A DNA stretch of 64,000 nucleotides. Origin: G963662905 sp963662905 (GTDB lineage: Bacteria; Bacteroidota; Bacteroidia; Bacteroidales; WRLA01). The stretch spans positions 744,001-808,000 of the forward strand of contig CAXXFD010000003.1 of assembly GCA_963662905.2 (NCBI GenBank), given 5' to 3'. The notes below the pieces were generated by a model. That model worked only from the letters and a program-made list of their open reading frames with translations. It had not been told where the DNA came from and ran no database searches. Both the position numbers and the translations under genes were made by a program. Of this stretch, positions 42,268 through 51,558 are shown piece by piece (positions within the stretch are counted from its first letter, which is position 1; each line of letters starts with the position of its first letter).

Positions 42268-43902
42268 ATGGATAAGAGCACCTACAAAATCGCTAATCGA
42301 CAAAAAGCAAAAGCTTTTCTTCTGCTTTTGGGCATTATGATGGTATTGCATTTTTCTGTGCAAGCCCAACTCCCCATTGTAGAAACCAATTTCAACTGGC
42401 AGAATTGTACAACTGGATATTTTGGTGGAGGGATAGCGAAGATTGACGACTCTTTTTACCTTTTATCGGCAAACAAAGGAAAGGATACCAGCGCCGTTGG
42501 CTACCACGATGATTGGGATCTTATGCTGATTAAGACCGACTCATTCGGAAACGTTATCTGGAAAAAATGCTATGGGGGAAGTAAAAGAGATACCCCATTT
42601 AGTTTGCAAAAAACCGAAGATGGCAATATATATTTAATAGGCTTTACACGTTCAGATGATGGTGATGTGCAAAGCAGGCGGTGGCAGGCAACACAAATAT
42701 GGCTTGTTAAAGTTGACCCAACTGGAAATATAATTTGGGAACGTGCTTTTGGTATTGAAGAACCCAATGGTTTTGATATCAGAGGTTCACTAATATTGCC
42801 AGATGGCAGCATTATTATATCTGCAATGATACAGGGCAAAACCGGCGATGTGAGCACTCATTATGGGCTCCGCAACAGTTGGCTGGTGCGTTATAGTGCC
42901 CAGGGGGATATGCTCTGGGAAAAAACCTACGGCAATGAAAGCCTGAACGAAACTTTAAGGGCTTTAAAACTTACAAAAGATGGCACAATCTTATGTGGAG
43001 CTGCTGTTTATAATGGTGGGGGAATGGTAGAGTGTTCTTTACCAGACAATTTCGAATTTAGTGTCTGGCTTTTCGAAATTGATTTAGCAGGAAATATTCT
43101 ATGGCAAAATTGCTATGGAGGATCTTCCTACGATATCCCATATTGCATATTTGAAACTGGTAATAATTTTATTGTTGGTGCTAGTAGTGCTTCTCATGAT
43201 GGGGACATTGTAAACCCTCATGGGGAATCTGATATTTGGCTGTTTGAAACAGACAATTCCGGCAACTTATCCTGGTCCAATTGCCTGGGAGGCTCATATC
43301 ATGAAGGACCAAGATATATTTTCCCTATATCAACTGGAGGTTATTTGATTGTAGGCTCAACTGGTTCAGATGATGGTGACATATCCGGTCATCAAGGGGG
43401 ATACCTAGCAAATAATCTATGGTTTATAAAGGTTAATGATCAAGGCATTGGCCAATGGCAAAAATGCATTAGCAATAGGAATGGTTTTAAAAATTTACCA
43501 AACCCACCAAGCATCCTCCAAAAAGACAACAACACCTATGTTGTTGCCCAGGAAATTAAAAAAGGTGGAGGAAATGTATTATGCCCGGGAGCCACACCAT
43601 CATCTGAAAACCCATATGTATGGCTGTTTGAAGTAGAATTTACAGATCAATTTGTATCTGTAAATGAACTGCACGGCCAAAGCCTTAATGTAAGCCCCAA
43701 CCCTGCCAACAACCTAATGATGTTTGAGCTGCCTGCTATTGGTGAGCTATGCATTTATTCGGTTTCGGGGCATTTGCTGCACAAAGCACAATGCCTGGCC
43801 GGAGATTATCATTACAATTGTGGTCATTTGAGCCCGGGAGTGTATTTCTACACTTTTATGACGGATGAGGCTTTGCTGCATGGGAAGGTGGTGGTGGAAT
43901 AG
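42268..43902 (+). CDS. Array protein A1: propeller-like T9SS cargo
   Basis: The 544-residue protein has a signal peptide (start at 42268, MDKSTYKIANRQKAKAF…, cut after VQAQ; a longer frame at 42223 adds only pre-signal residues). The mature N-terminus is LPIVETNFNWQNC, shared by all A copies. About six repeats of 55-60 residues follow, each with D-x-W-L/V…G-N-I-x-W-x-x-C-Y/F-G-G and a DDGD turn, suggesting a beta-propeller. The last 75 residues are a T9SS type A sorting domain (LNVSPNPANNLMMFELPA … LSPGVYFYTF). Function is unknown; surface display is likely. It shares the GKDTSAVGYHDDWDLMLIKT segment with A6 rather than with its neighbour A2. Confidence 0.85.
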   Translation: MDKSTYKIANRQKAKAFLLLLGIMMVLHFSVQAQLPIVETNFNWQNCTTGYFGGGIAKIDDSFYLLSANKGKDTSAVGYHDDWDLMLIKTDSFGNVIWKKCYGGSKRDTPFSLQKTEDGNIYLIGFTRSDDGDVQSRRWQATQIWLVKVDPTGNIIWERAFGIEEPNGFDIRGSLILPDGSIIISAMIQGKTGDVSTHYGLRNSWLVRYSAQGDMLWEKTYGNESLNETLRALKLTKDGTILCGAAVYNGGGMVECSLPDNFEFSVWLFEIDLAGNILWQNCYGGSSYDIPYCIFETGNNFIVGASSASHDGDIVNPHGESDIWLFETDNSGNLSWSNCLGGSYHEGPRYIFPISTGGYLIVGSTGSDDGDISGHQGGYLANNLWFIKVNDQGIGQWQKCISNRNGFKNLPNPPSILQKDNNTYVVAQEIKKGGGNVLCPGATPSSENPYVWLFEVEFTDQFVSVNELHGQSLNVSPNPANNLMMFELPAIGELCIYSVSGHLLHKAQCLAGDYHYNCGHLSPGVYFYTFMTDEALLHGKVVVE

Positions 43903-44020
43903 CCTCGGCTCCGCTCGGCTGCCTTAAATTGATGATTTCTATTCAGCGCAAGCTGCTCGAGGACCTTGGATTGAGGTTGAATACTTAAAATTAAGGTCCC
44001 TGAGCGTAATTGAAGGGCCG
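43903..44020 (+). repeat. A-to-B spacer repeat, copy 1
   Basis: It begins with CCTCGGCTCCGCTCGGCTGCC, contains GCTGCTCGAGGACCTTGGATT and ends in GAAGGGCCG. The same order of motifs follows every A gene before the next B gene. Confidence 0.8.
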
Positions 44021-44072
44021 CTTTATAAGACAAAAAACAAAGGAAATTAACGATAACCCAAACTACAAACAA

Positions 44073-44552
44073 ATGATAGAAATGCGCCACAATTGGGATC
44101 TTGCAGGGATTGAAGAATTCCAATTAGATAGCCTAAGAATTGATACCCTGGCCAATATTTCCGATACCGCACGCGGAATGGCCGGAGCTATGGCGCGTGG
44201 TTTATTGGAGTTTGCTTATGGCTATCATTTTCCCAACTGCATTGCTTGTGGCAACCAAAATAAAGACAGAAAATTAGGCAATTCGCAAACAACGGGCAAC
44301 AAGCCTGCAAAAATCCAACTCAGTGTTAGCCCGAATCCGGCCAATACATGGGTTCGGTTCAAGTATGAACTAAAAAACCAGGCTGTCATAGTTGTACATA
44401 ACAATTCCGGCCAAACAGTGGCAGAACTTGCATTGGATCCGGGCAAAAAAGAATATGTGTGGGATACGCGCGCCCTTGCATCTGGTTTGTACTATTACAT
44501 AATGGAAGCAAATGGCCAAATATCATCTGGCAGTTTCATTATAAATCATTAA
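44073..44552 (+). CDS. Array protein B1: short CxxC protein with T9SS-like C-terminal domain
   Basis: The 159-residue protein begins MIEMRHNWDLAGIEEF and has a helical region (to about 55, with DTARGMAGAMARGLLEFAYG), a CxxC motif (FPNCIACGNQNKD) and a C-terminal domain with LSVSPNPANTWVRF and ASGLYYYIMEANGQISSG, resembling a T9SS type A sorting domain. No signal peptide is visible at this Met nor in the in-frame extension to 44010 (KGRFIRQKTKEINDNPNY). Similar helix-CxxC-sorting-domain blocks occur as the last part of large Bacteroidota surface proteins, so this may be a detached C-terminal cassette. The start is uncertain. Confidence 0.6.
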   Translation: MIEMRHNWDLAGIEEFQLDSLRIDTLANISDTARGMAGAMARGLLEFAYGYHFPNCIACGNQNKDRKLGNSQTTGNKPAKIQLSVSPNPANTWVRFKYELKNQAVIVVHNNSGQTVAELALDPGKKEYVWDTRALASGLYYYIMEANGQISSGSFIINH

Positions 44553-44565
44553 TTTTATAAAAATT

Positions 44566-44599
44566 CTTAAGCATAGGGCAGATTTGTCCTATGCTTAAG
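44566..44599 (+). terminator. B-to-A junction hairpin 1
   Basis: The arms CTTAAGCATAGGGCA and TGTCCTATGCTTAAG (one G-U-type pair) enclose a 4-base loop and are followed by CTTTAAAA. It lies 14 bp after the B1 stop and 18 bp before the A2 ATG. Confidence 0.65.
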
Positions 44600-44616
44600 C
44601 TTTAAAAACCATTACT

Positions 44617-46215
44617 ATGAATAAGTTCATATATTGTATATTAATATCGTTTTGTTTTGTTGTATCAAACAGCATGGCCCAACTCCCCATTGTGGAAACC
44701 AATTTTAACTGGCAGAACTGCTTTAGAGTATCATATTATCAAGGAGGTTTTGTTTCTGCCAACAATGGTTATTATTTAATCTCCGGAGTAAACGCTTCAG
44801 ATACTATTGCTCAAAATTATCATGGCAGGGGAGACATAGTATTGATCCATACTGATTCCCTCGGCAATGTGTTATGGAAAAAATGCTATGGTGGTTCAAA
44901 ACTTGATTGGGCATGGAGTATGACCCCCTCATCAGACGGGCATATGTTCCTCATAGGCTTTACCGAATCCGATGACGGGGACATACAAAGCCGGCAATGG
45001 GACGGAACGCTTTTTTGGGTTATTAAGACTGATTATAAAGGGGATATCATTTGGGAAAAAACTTTCGGTGTGGAACCCGGAACAGGTTTAGACCTTAGAA
45101 GTGCGCTGGCTTTACCGGACGGGGGGATTGTTGTTTCATCGGTTATACAAGGAAAGAGCGGGGATGTGAGCCAGTATTTTGGCGGCATAGACATATGGAC
45201 GGTTAGGCTGAGCCCCCAAGGTGATATGCTCTGGGAAAAAACTTTCGGTAACGATGGCCAATGGGACAACCTGCAACGAATGATCCTGACCGATGATGGA
45301 AATATACTTTGTGCCGCGGGGGCCAGCAAGGGGGGCGGAATGGTGGACTGCACATTGCCCACGCCCGAATTTTATAATGTCTGGCTTTATGAAATAGACA
45401 TGGACGGGAACATACTTTGGCAGCAATGCTATGGCGGAAGCAACAATGATTCCCCAAAAACCGTTGTTCAGTCCGGGGGCAAAATAATAGTAGGGGTTGC
45501 TACTCAATCATGGGATGGAGATATTCCTAACCAACATGGTCTTATTGATATTTGGTTATTTGAAGTTAATAACAATGGATCTATCGAATGGTCAAACTGC
45601 CTTGGAGGATCCGATGGTGATTCTCCCCGGGAAATATTCCCTCTGGCTGATGGGGGATATATGGTAGCGGGATATACCTATTCATCTGACGGGGACGTAT
45701 CTTATGAGAGAGAAAGGGGGAAAAGAAAGCTTTGGTTCGTAAAAGTTAATGAAGAAGGGATAGGGCAATGGCAGCGGGTCTTCCGTTCCCGTAGTAAAAG
45801 TTTTGACATTATGCACCCGCCCTTTATTTTAAAGAAAAACGATAATACCTATGTAGTGGCACAGGAGATTACTCAGGGGGGGCCAGATATTTGTTGCCCC
45901 GGCGCTACACCCGCTGACACAACCCCTTATATTTGGATGTTTGAAATAGAATTCACAGATCAATTTGTCTCTGTAAATGAACTGCACGGCCAGGGCCTTA
46001 ATGTAAGCCCCAACCCTGCCAACAACCTAATGATGTTTGAGCTGCCCGCTATTGGGGAGCTGTGCATTTATTCGGTTTCGGGGCATTTGCTGCACAAAGC
46101 ACACTGTCTGGCCGGGGATTATCACTACAATTGCGGCCATTTAAGCCCGGGGGTGTATTTCTACACTTTTATGATGGATGAGGCTTTGCTGCACGGGAAG
46201 GTGGTGGTGGAATAA
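44617..46215 (+). CDS. Array protein A2: propeller-like T9SS cargo
   Basis: The 532-residue protein has a signal peptide (MNKFIYCILISFCFVVSNSM, cut after AQ) and the mature LPIVETNFNWQNC start. Six repeat-like blades include WVIKTDYKGDIIWEKTFG, IWTVRLSPQGDMLWEKTFG and WLYEIDMDGNILWQQCYGGS, and the T9SS type A sorting domain closes it. Its N-terminal blade is distinct (NASDTIAQNYHGRGDIVLI), while its middle and end match A4 and A5 almost exactly in DNA. This is direct evidence for segmental exchange within the array. Confidence 0.85.
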   Translation: MNKFIYCILISFCFVVSNSMAQLPIVETNFNWQNCFRVSYYQGGFVSANNGYYLISGVNASDTIAQNYHGRGDIVLIHTDSLGNVLWKKCYGGSKLDWAWSMTPSSDGHMFLIGFTESDDGDIQSRQWDGTLFWVIKTDYKGDIIWEKTFGVEPGTGLDLRSALALPDGGIVVSSVIQGKSGDVSQYFGGIDIWTVRLSPQGDMLWEKTFGNDGQWDNLQRMILTDDGNILCAAGASKGGGMVDCTLPTPEFYNVWLYEIDMDGNILWQQCYGGSNNDSPKTVVQSGGKIIVGVATQSWDGDIPNQHGLIDIWLFEVNNNGSIEWSNCLGGSDGDSPREIFPLADGGYMVAGYTYSSDGDVSYERERGKRKLWFVKVNEEGIGQWQRVFRSRSKSFDIMHPPFILKKNDNTYVVAQEITQGGPDICCPGATPADTTPYIWMFEIEFTDQFVSVNELHGQGLNVSPNPANNLMMFELPAIGELCIYSVSGHLLHKAHCLAGDYHYNCGHLSPGVYFYTFMMDEALLHGKVVVE

Positions 46216-46388
46216 CGGGGCTTCGGCTCCGCTCAGCCACCTTTAAATTGAGTATTTTTATTCAGCGCAAGCTGCTCGAGGACCTTAGATTGAGGTTAAA
46301 TACTTAAAATTAAAGTTCTTGAACGGCCTGTGGTGCGATGTGCCGAGCGGAGTCGAGGTAAGCGTAGCCGAACCAAGTCGAAGGGCCG
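46216..46388 (+). repeat. A-to-B spacer repeat, copy 2
   Basis: The same motif order as copy 1, with an added insertion-like block GTGCCGAGCGGAGTCGAGG before GAAGGGCCG. It is nearly identical to copy 5 at 57356-57528. Confidence 0.8.
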
Positions 46389-46440
46389 CTTTATAAGACA
46401 AAAAACAAAGGAAATAAACGATAACCCAAACTACAAACAA

Positions 46441-46926
46441 ATGATAGAAATGCGCCACAATTGGGAACTTGCAGGGATTGAAGAAACCCAGTTGGACAGC
46501 CTGAGGATCGATACCCTGGCCAATATTGCCGATACAGCACGTGGAATGGCCGGAGCCATGGCGCGTGGTTTATTGGAATACGCCTATGGCTATCATTTTG
46601 TAAACTGCACCGAATGCGGAAACCAGAACAAAAACAGTGAAATAGGCGGTTGGAAACTACCTGAGGATAAACCTGCAAAAGTCCAGCTTGAAGTCAGTCC
46701 CAACCCGGCCAATACTTGGATCAGGTTCAAGTATGAACTCCCTGAAAACAGTACGGCGGTTATCCGCATTTCCAATACAAATGGCCAAACCATTGCAGAA
46801 TTGCCCCTGCAATCCGGCATGAAGGAATATGTTTGGGATGTACGCAATATTCCATCCGGAACTTATTACTACCATATGAGTACCAATAATCAAATTGCTT
46901 CGGGCACTTTTATTATTAATCATTAA
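46441..46926 (+). CDS. Array protein B2: short CxxC protein with T9SS-like C-terminal domain
   Basis: The 161-residue protein starts at the conserved MIEMRHNWELAGIEET (a longer frame from 46330 carries repeat-derived residues and is not favoured). CxxC is in FVNCTECGNQNKN. The C-terminal domain (LEVSPNPANTWIRF … PSGTYYYHMSTNNQIASG) differs from B1 but matches B5, so two B subtypes exist: B1/B3/B4 and B2/B5. No signal peptide is present. Confidence 0.6.
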   Translation: MIEMRHNWELAGIEETQLDSLRIDTLANIADTARGMAGAMARGLLEYAYGYHFVNCTECGNQNKNSEIGGWKLPEDKPAKVQLEVSPNPANTWIRFKYELPENSTAVIRISNTNGQTIAELPLQSGMKEYVWDVRNIPSGTYYYHMSTNNQIASGTFIINH

Positions 46927-46942
46927 TTTTGAAAAAACTCAA

Positions 46943-46971
46943 AAAGCACGGGGCAATATGCCCCGTGCTTT
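46943..46971 (+). terminator. B-to-A junction hairpin 2
   Basis: Perfect 13-base arms AAAGCACGGGGCA and TGCCCCGTGCTTT enclose ATA. The core resembles hairpins 1 and 3 but with complementary base changes in both arms. It lies 16 bp after the B2 stop and 14 bp before the A3 ATG. Confidence 0.7.
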
Positions 46972-46985
46972 CTAAACCCACATAC

Positions 46986-48584
46986 ATGAAAAATTACCTA
47001 CATTATATTTTTGGATCCGTTTTCCTTCTTTTAACTGTTCAATCATATACCCAGCCCGCTATTGTAGAAACAAATTTCAACTGGCAAAACTGCTTTGAAA
47101 TAAATTATTTCCATGGCGGCTTTGTCTCGGCAAACAATGGCTTTTATTTGATTTCACGAACTGATGGCTTTGACTCTTTGACCAACAATTACCATGGCGG
47201 CTCAGACATATTATTGGTACATACAGATTCACTTGGAAATATTTTATGGAAAAAATGCTATGGTGGGTCTGAAATGGATTATGGCCGGACACTTATATCT
47301 TCCATGGATGGACATATTTTTTTGATAGGCCGTACTTCATCCGATGATGGGGACGTTCAAAGCCGCCAATGGGACGGGAGCCTGGCCTGGGTTGTAAAAA
47401 TTGATCACCAGGGGGACATCATCTGGGAAAAAACTTTTGGCGTTGAACAAGGAACTGGCTTTGTTATACGAAGCTACCTGGCCCTACCGGATGGGGGGAT
47501 TGCGGTTTCTTCGGTAATCCAAGGTAAAAGCGGGGATGTCAGCCAGTATTTTGGAGGCATTGATGTTTGGACCGTAAGGCTCGGCAACCAAGGCGAAATG
47601 CTATGGGAAAAAACTTACGGAAGCAAAGGGCAATGGGACAATTTGCTCAGTATGCTTTATACTGACGAGGGTACCATCATGTGTGCCGGTGCAGCAAGCA
47701 TTGGGGAAGGAATGGTAAATTGCACGTTGCCTACCTCACAGGTAAGCAATGCATGGCTTTATGAAATAGACCTGATGGGCAACATCCTATGGCAGCATTG
47801 TTACGGGGGAGGGAGTCATGATATACCAGAGTGTATCATCCAATCCAATAATGGTTTTACCGTTGCTGCAAGCAGTGATTCCTGGGGTGGGGATATTATT
47901 AACCAACACGGAAGAGGGGATATTTGGCTTTTTGAAACAGATTATAATGGCAATATACTTTGGAGCAATTGCCTCGGTGGATCTTATTCTGATTATTCCC
48001 GTAATATTTTCCCATTATCCGATGGTGGGTATATGGTGGTTGGATACAGTTCTTCTGTAGATGGAGACTTAGCCCCAACACAAACAAACTATAATAAAAA
48101 ACTTTGGTTTGTAAAAACCAACAGCCAGGGCATTGGACAATGGCAAAGGGTCATTTCATCACGAAAGGATCTGGAAAATCGGTATTCACCTTTTGTCTTG
48201 CAAAAAGACGACAATACCTATGTAGTGGCCCAGGAAATAGAGGCCGGCGGGCCGGATACCCGTTGCCCGGGGGCCACACCCTCAGATGACAACCCATATG
48301 TGTGGCTGTTTGAAGTAAAATTTACAGATCAATTTGTATCTGTAAATGAACTGCACGGCCAGAGCCTTAATGTAAGCCCCAACCCTGCCAAAGACTTAAT
48401 GATGTTTGAGCTGCCCGCCATTGGTGAGCTGTGCATTTATTCGGTTTCGGGGCATTTGCTGCACAAAGCACACTGCCTGGCCGGAGATTATCATTACAAC
48501 TGTGGCCATTTAAGCCCGGGGGTGTATTTCTACACTTTTATGACGGATGAGGCTTTGCTGCATGGGAAGGTGGTGGTGGAATAA
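46986..48584 (+). CDS. Array protein A3: propeller-like T9SS cargo
   Basis: The 532-residue protein has a signal peptide (MKNYLHYIFGSVFLLLTVQS, cut near YTQ). The mature start is PAIVETNFNWQNC, then blades with WVVKIDHQGDIIWEKTFG, VWTVRLGNQGEMLWEKTYG and WLYEIDLMGNILWQHCYGG, and the shared C-terminal sorting domain. It is the most divergent of the central copies in its middle blades and resembles A6 there (SIGEGMV, SDSWGGDIINQHG). The Met at 46986 is chosen because the frame upstream to 46929 covers the hairpin. Confidence 0.85.
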   Translation: MKNYLHYIFGSVFLLLTVQSYTQPAIVETNFNWQNCFEINYFHGGFVSANNGFYLISRTDGFDSLTNNYHGGSDILLVHTDSLGNILWKKCYGGSEMDYGRTLISSMDGHIFLIGRTSSDDGDVQSRQWDGSLAWVVKIDHQGDIIWEKTFGVEQGTGFVIRSYLALPDGGIAVSSVIQGKSGDVSQYFGGIDVWTVRLGNQGEMLWEKTYGSKGQWDNLLSMLYTDEGTIMCAGAASIGEGMVNCTLPTSQVSNAWLYEIDLMGNILWQHCYGGGSHDIPECIIQSNNGFTVAASSDSWGGDIINQHGRGDIWLFETDYNGNILWSNCLGGSYSDYSRNIFPLSDGGYMVVGYSSSVDGDLAPTQTNYNKKLWFVKTNSQGIGQWQRVISSRKDLENRYSPFVLQKDDNTYVVAQEIEAGGPDTRCPGATPSDDNPYVWLFEVKFTDQFVSVNELHGQSLNVSPNPAKDLMMFELPAIGELCIYSVSGHLLHKAHCLAGDYHYNCGHLSPGVYFYTFMTDEALLHGKVVVE

Positions 48585-48702
48585 CGGGGCTCCGCTCAGC
48601 CACCTTTAAATTGAGTATTTTTATTCAGCGCAAGCTGCTCGAGGACCTTAGATTGAGGTTGAACACTTAAAATTAAGGTTCCTGAGCATAATTGAAGGGC
48701 CG
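48585..48702 (+). repeat. A-to-B spacer repeat, copy 3
   Basis: CGGGGCTCCGCTCAGCCACC, GCTGCTCGAGGACCTTAGATT and a terminal GAAGGGCCG occur in the usual order. Confidence 0.8.
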
Positions 48703-48803
48703 CTTTATAAGACAAAAAACAAAGGAAATTAACGATAACCCAAACTACAAACAAATGATAGAAATGCGCCACAATTGGGATCTTACAGGGATTGAAGAAT
48801 TCC

Positions 48804-48811
48804 AATTAGAT
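48804..48811 (+). repeat. IS66 target-site duplication, left copy
   Basis: AATTAGAT here is repeated at 51081-51088, directly outside the two IS ends. Eight base pairs is the usual IS66 duplication length. Confidence 0.92.
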
Positions 48812-48856
48812 GTAAGCCTACGGCGAACAGCATCTTGCATATAACCGGATAATGTT

Positions 48857-50311
48857 TTAAAGCTGTCCGGGCAGAAGTTGGTGGAGCTGGTTGGCTGGGT
48901 GTTCCTGGATTTTTCCTAATGTTTGCTTGAGCCACTCAAAGGGTTCTACGTTTTGGATTTTGCAGCTGGCAAAAAAGGAGTAGATCATAGCCGCGTGCTG
49001 GGCTGCATTGTGCGAACCGGCAAACAGGTAATTCTTGCGGCCTATTGCTACCGGCCTGATGCTGTTTTCAACCAGGTTGTTGTCAATGCGCAGCCTTCCG
49101 TCTTCAATATAACGGATCAGGCGCCCCCATAATTTCAGGCTGTAAGCTATGGCTTTGCCGATTGCGCTTTTGGGCGCTACTTTATAAACTTCTTCCTTAA
49201 GCCAGCTTTCCATTTCGTTCAATATGGGCAGTGATTCCTTTTGCCGCAATGCTTTGACCTCCTCCGGCTGCAGTTCTTGCTCACTTGCCTGACGTTCAAT
49301 GGCATACAGTTTTCTTATCTGCCCCAGCGCATATTCACTGCGTGCAGCATCATTGTCCTTGGCTTTCTCAAAATACCTGCGTGCATGCGCCATGCAGGCC
49401 AATTGGGTGATTTCGGCTTTGTTTTTTAGGTTGTCGTAAGCTGTGTAGCCATCGGTTTGCAAATATCCACTATAGTTTTCCAGCATCTCATCCGGGCCTT
49501 CCCGTCCGCGGCCTTTCCGGTAATCGAACAGGGCCAGTTTTTTAAGCGGGTCGTAATAAACCCAATGATACCCTTTGTGCGATGCCCCGGGCTTGTCTTT
49601 GGTCAATACCTTTATGGGCGTTTCGTCTGCCATCAGGTAATCGGTCCTCATGATTTCTTTTTTCAGGGCATCGTAAAGCGGTTCAAGCAATCTGCAAACC
49701 CCGCTAAACCAACCGTTTATTGTTGATTCGGCTATTTCGATCCCCAGGCGCTTGAACATCTTGACAAGGCGGTAGAAAGGCAGGTGGTCAACAAATTTGC
49801 TGACAGTCACATATGAGAGCAGGCCTTCTGAGGCATTGCTTTTGGGCAAGGCGCGCGAAGGCAGTTCTGCGCAGATCATTTGGGTGCTTTCGTCCTGGCC
49901 TGCTACGGCATAGTAAGGGCGTATATAACGGATCACACGAAAAGTACCGGGCACATAATCAAGTACTTCGGTGATTTTTACGTTGACCCTATGGGCGCCT
50001 TTGGGCAGGTTTTGGGGTTCGATGATGATTTCATGGCGCGGCAGGTGGGCGGGCAGTTCTAAGCGCACGGGCTGTTTTTTGGACTGCTTTTTATTGCGCG
50101 TATAGCTGATCTGCTCCTTTTCCGGTTCTTTCTCCTGTGCAGGCACGTCGAAGAGCACGCCCTGGTTGGGGTCTGCTGCGATATGCCGTTCGCTTTTGGC
50201 TCCATAGATCGCACGCCTCAACTGGACAAGTTCATGCTGAAGCAGGAATATCTTCTGTTGCATTGCATCATATTCCGCTTTTGATATAGTTATTTTTTCC
50301 TGACTTGCCAT
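48857..50311 (-). CDS. tnpC: IS66 transposase TnpC
   Basis: The 484-residue DDE transposase has an N-terminal coiled coil (residues 1-40), a charged linker, a zf-IS66-like region and the catalytic core. DDE residues lie in YLMADETPIKVL, GYLQTDGYTAYDN and NNLVENSIRPVAIGRKNYLF. The IS66 C-terminal element (AAMIYSFFASCKIQNVEPFE) follows. It catalyses cut-and-paste or copy-type movement of the element together with TnpA and TnpB. Confidence 0.95.
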   Translation of the reverse strand: MASQEKITISKAEYDAMQQKIFLLQHELVQLRRAIYGAKSERHIAADPNQGVLFDVPAQEKEPEKEQISYTRNKKQSKKQPVRLELPAHLPRHEIIIEPQNLPKGAHRVNVKITEVLDYVPGTFRVIRYIRPYYAVAGQDESTQMICAELPSRALPKSNASEGLLSYVTVSKFVDHLPFYRLVKMFKRLGIEIAESTINGWFSGVCRLLEPLYDALKKEIMRTDYLMADETPIKVLTKDKPGASHKGYHWVYYDPLKKLALFDYRKGRGREGPDEMLENYSGYLQTDGYTAYDNLKNKAEITQLACMAHARRYFEKAKDNDAARSEYALGQIRKLYAIERQASEQELQPEEVKALRQKESLPILNEMESWLKEEVYKVAPKSAIGKAIAYSLKLWGRLIRYIEDGRLRIDNNLVENSIRPVAIGRKNYLFAGSHNAAQHAAMIYSFFASCKIQNVEPFEWLKQTLGKIQEHPANQLHQLLPGQL

Positions 50312-50358
50312 GAGGCAAAGATACGGAAGTAACCTCTTGTCTGACTATATTTTAAGTG

Positions 50359-50724
50359 CTATTTACCAACATTTTCATGTGGGAAAAAACGTGGGTATTT
50401 CCTTGCATTTTTCATGGAAATACCATTGATTATCATTACAAGTTCAGGGTAGTCGATCAGCTGGTGGGAGGCGTGCACAGCAGATGTGTCCGGCAGGTGA
50501 AAAGTGCCTTTTTCGAGCCTTTTGTAGAACAGTACAAAACCTCCGCTTTCCCAGCGCAACAATTTTATGCGGTCGCGCTTTTTGTTGATGAACAGGAAAA
50601 CATCACCGCTCATCGGGTTTTTGTCCAGTTTGTTGCGCACAATGCCATACAGCCCATCAAAGCTTTTGCGCATATCGGTGGGCTGGCGGTACAGGTAATA
50701 GCGGCCGGCAGTTAAGCTGAACAT
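50359..50724 (-). CDS. tnpB: IS66 accessory protein TnpB
   Basis: The 121-residue protein is the IS66 Orf2 type: YLYRQPTDMRKSFDGLYGIV near the N-terminus, then GDVFLFINKKRDRIKLLRWE, both hallmarks. It is required for IS66 transposition, but its molecular role is unclear. Its ATG overlaps the end of tnpA by one base, showing coupling. Confidence 0.95.
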   Translation of the reverse strand: MFSLTAGRYYLYRQPTDMRKSFDGLYGIVRNKLDKNPMSGDVFLFINKKRDRIKLLRWESGGFVLFYKRLEKGTFHLPDTSAVHASHQLIDYPELVMIINGISMKNARKYPRFFPHENVGK

Positions 50725-51029
50725 TATTGGCCGGTGAGCGATTTGAGATAGGACAAGGGCACATTGCCCGGCAAGCTGAGCTCGATACCATTGGGATAAC
50801 GGATATTGACCCCTGCAGCTGGAATTCCGGAAAGCTCAATGAACCCATGGTCATCAGGCAAGCTTTCTTCCTGTTTAAATTTATGATACCAATAAAGGAA
50901 AGTGTGATAGCCGATTTTGTGCGATTCGGCAAAGGATCTTTTGCTTTGGCCACTGGTATGCCATTGATCCACCAGCGCTTTCATCTCTGCTCTTCTTTGT
51001 TCTTTTTGCATATTGCTTTTTTGCAGCAA
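50724..51029 (-). CDS. tnpA: IS66 accessory protein TnpA
   Basis: The 101-residue protein has a helix-turn-helix region (QWHTSGQSKRSFAESHKIGY, then HTFLYWYHKFK) and a C-terminal strand segment (IRYPNGIELSLPGNV), the IS66 Orf1 pattern. A second possible start is the Met at 51011. It is the first gene of the element's operon and lies 51 bp inside the right end. Confidence 0.9.
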   Translation of the reverse strand: MLQKSNMQKEQRRAEMKALVDQWHTSGQSKRSFAESHKIGYHTFLYWYHKFKQEESLPDDHGFIELSGIPAAGVNIRYPNGIELSLPGNVPLSYLKSLTGQ

Positions 51030-51524
51030 AGTAAGGGAGCTTTAAAAGCTTGTGCAATATGCCTTTTGCTGAAGGCTTACAATTAGATAGCCTAAGAATT
51101 GATACCCTGGCCAATATTGCCGATACCGCACGCGGAATGGCCGGAGCTATGGCGCGTGGTTTATTGGAGTTTGCTTATGGCTATCATTTTCCCAACTGCA
51201 TCGCTTGTGGCAACCAAAATAAAGACAGAAAATTAGGCAATTGGCAAACAACGGGCAAAAATCCTGCAAAAATCCAACTCAGTGTTAGCCCGAATCCGGC
51301 CAATACATGGGTTCGGTTCAAGTATGAACTAAAAAACCAGGCTGTTATAGTTGTACATAACAATTCCGGCCAGTCGGTTGCAGAAATTGCCTTGGATCCG
51401 GGCAAAAAAGAATATGTGTGGGATACCCGTGCCCTTGCATCTGGTTTGTACTATTACATAATGGAAGCAAATGGCCAAATATCATCCGGCAGTTTCATTA
51501 TAAATCATTAATTTTATAAAAATT

Positions 51525-51558
51525 CTTAGGCATAGGGCAAATCTGTCCTATGCTTAAG
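51525..51558 (+). terminator. B-to-A junction hairpin (between B3 and A4)
   Basis: CTTAGGCATAGGGCA and TGTCCTATGCTTAAG pair imperfectly around AATC. It is the same design as hairpin 1 and identical in sequence to the one at 55709. Confidence 0.65.

Larger units (their letters stand above)
48812..51080 (-). mobile_element. IS66 family insertion sequence, 2269 bp
   Basis: The ends GTAAGCCTACGGC at 48812 and, on the other strand from 51080, GTAAGCCTTCAGC form imperfect inverted repeats of about 30 bp. The element carries the three usual genes (tnpA, tnpB, tnpC) on the minus strand and is flanked by an exact 8-bp duplication. It looks complete and recently inserted. Confidence 0.93.
48755..51511 (+). 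pseudogene. Array protein B3, split by the IS66 element
   Basis: The first 19 codons (48755-48811, MIEMRHNWDLTGIEEFQLD) and the remainder (51089-51511, from SLRIDTLANIADTA) lie on either side of the IS66 element. Removing the IS and one copy of AATTAGAT restores one continuous frame of 159 codons plus stop, so the insertion is recent and otherwise clean. The 3' part from 51089 matches B4 almost exactly in DNA. It is expected to be inactive unless the downstream part is expressed from an internal start. Confidence 0.85.
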
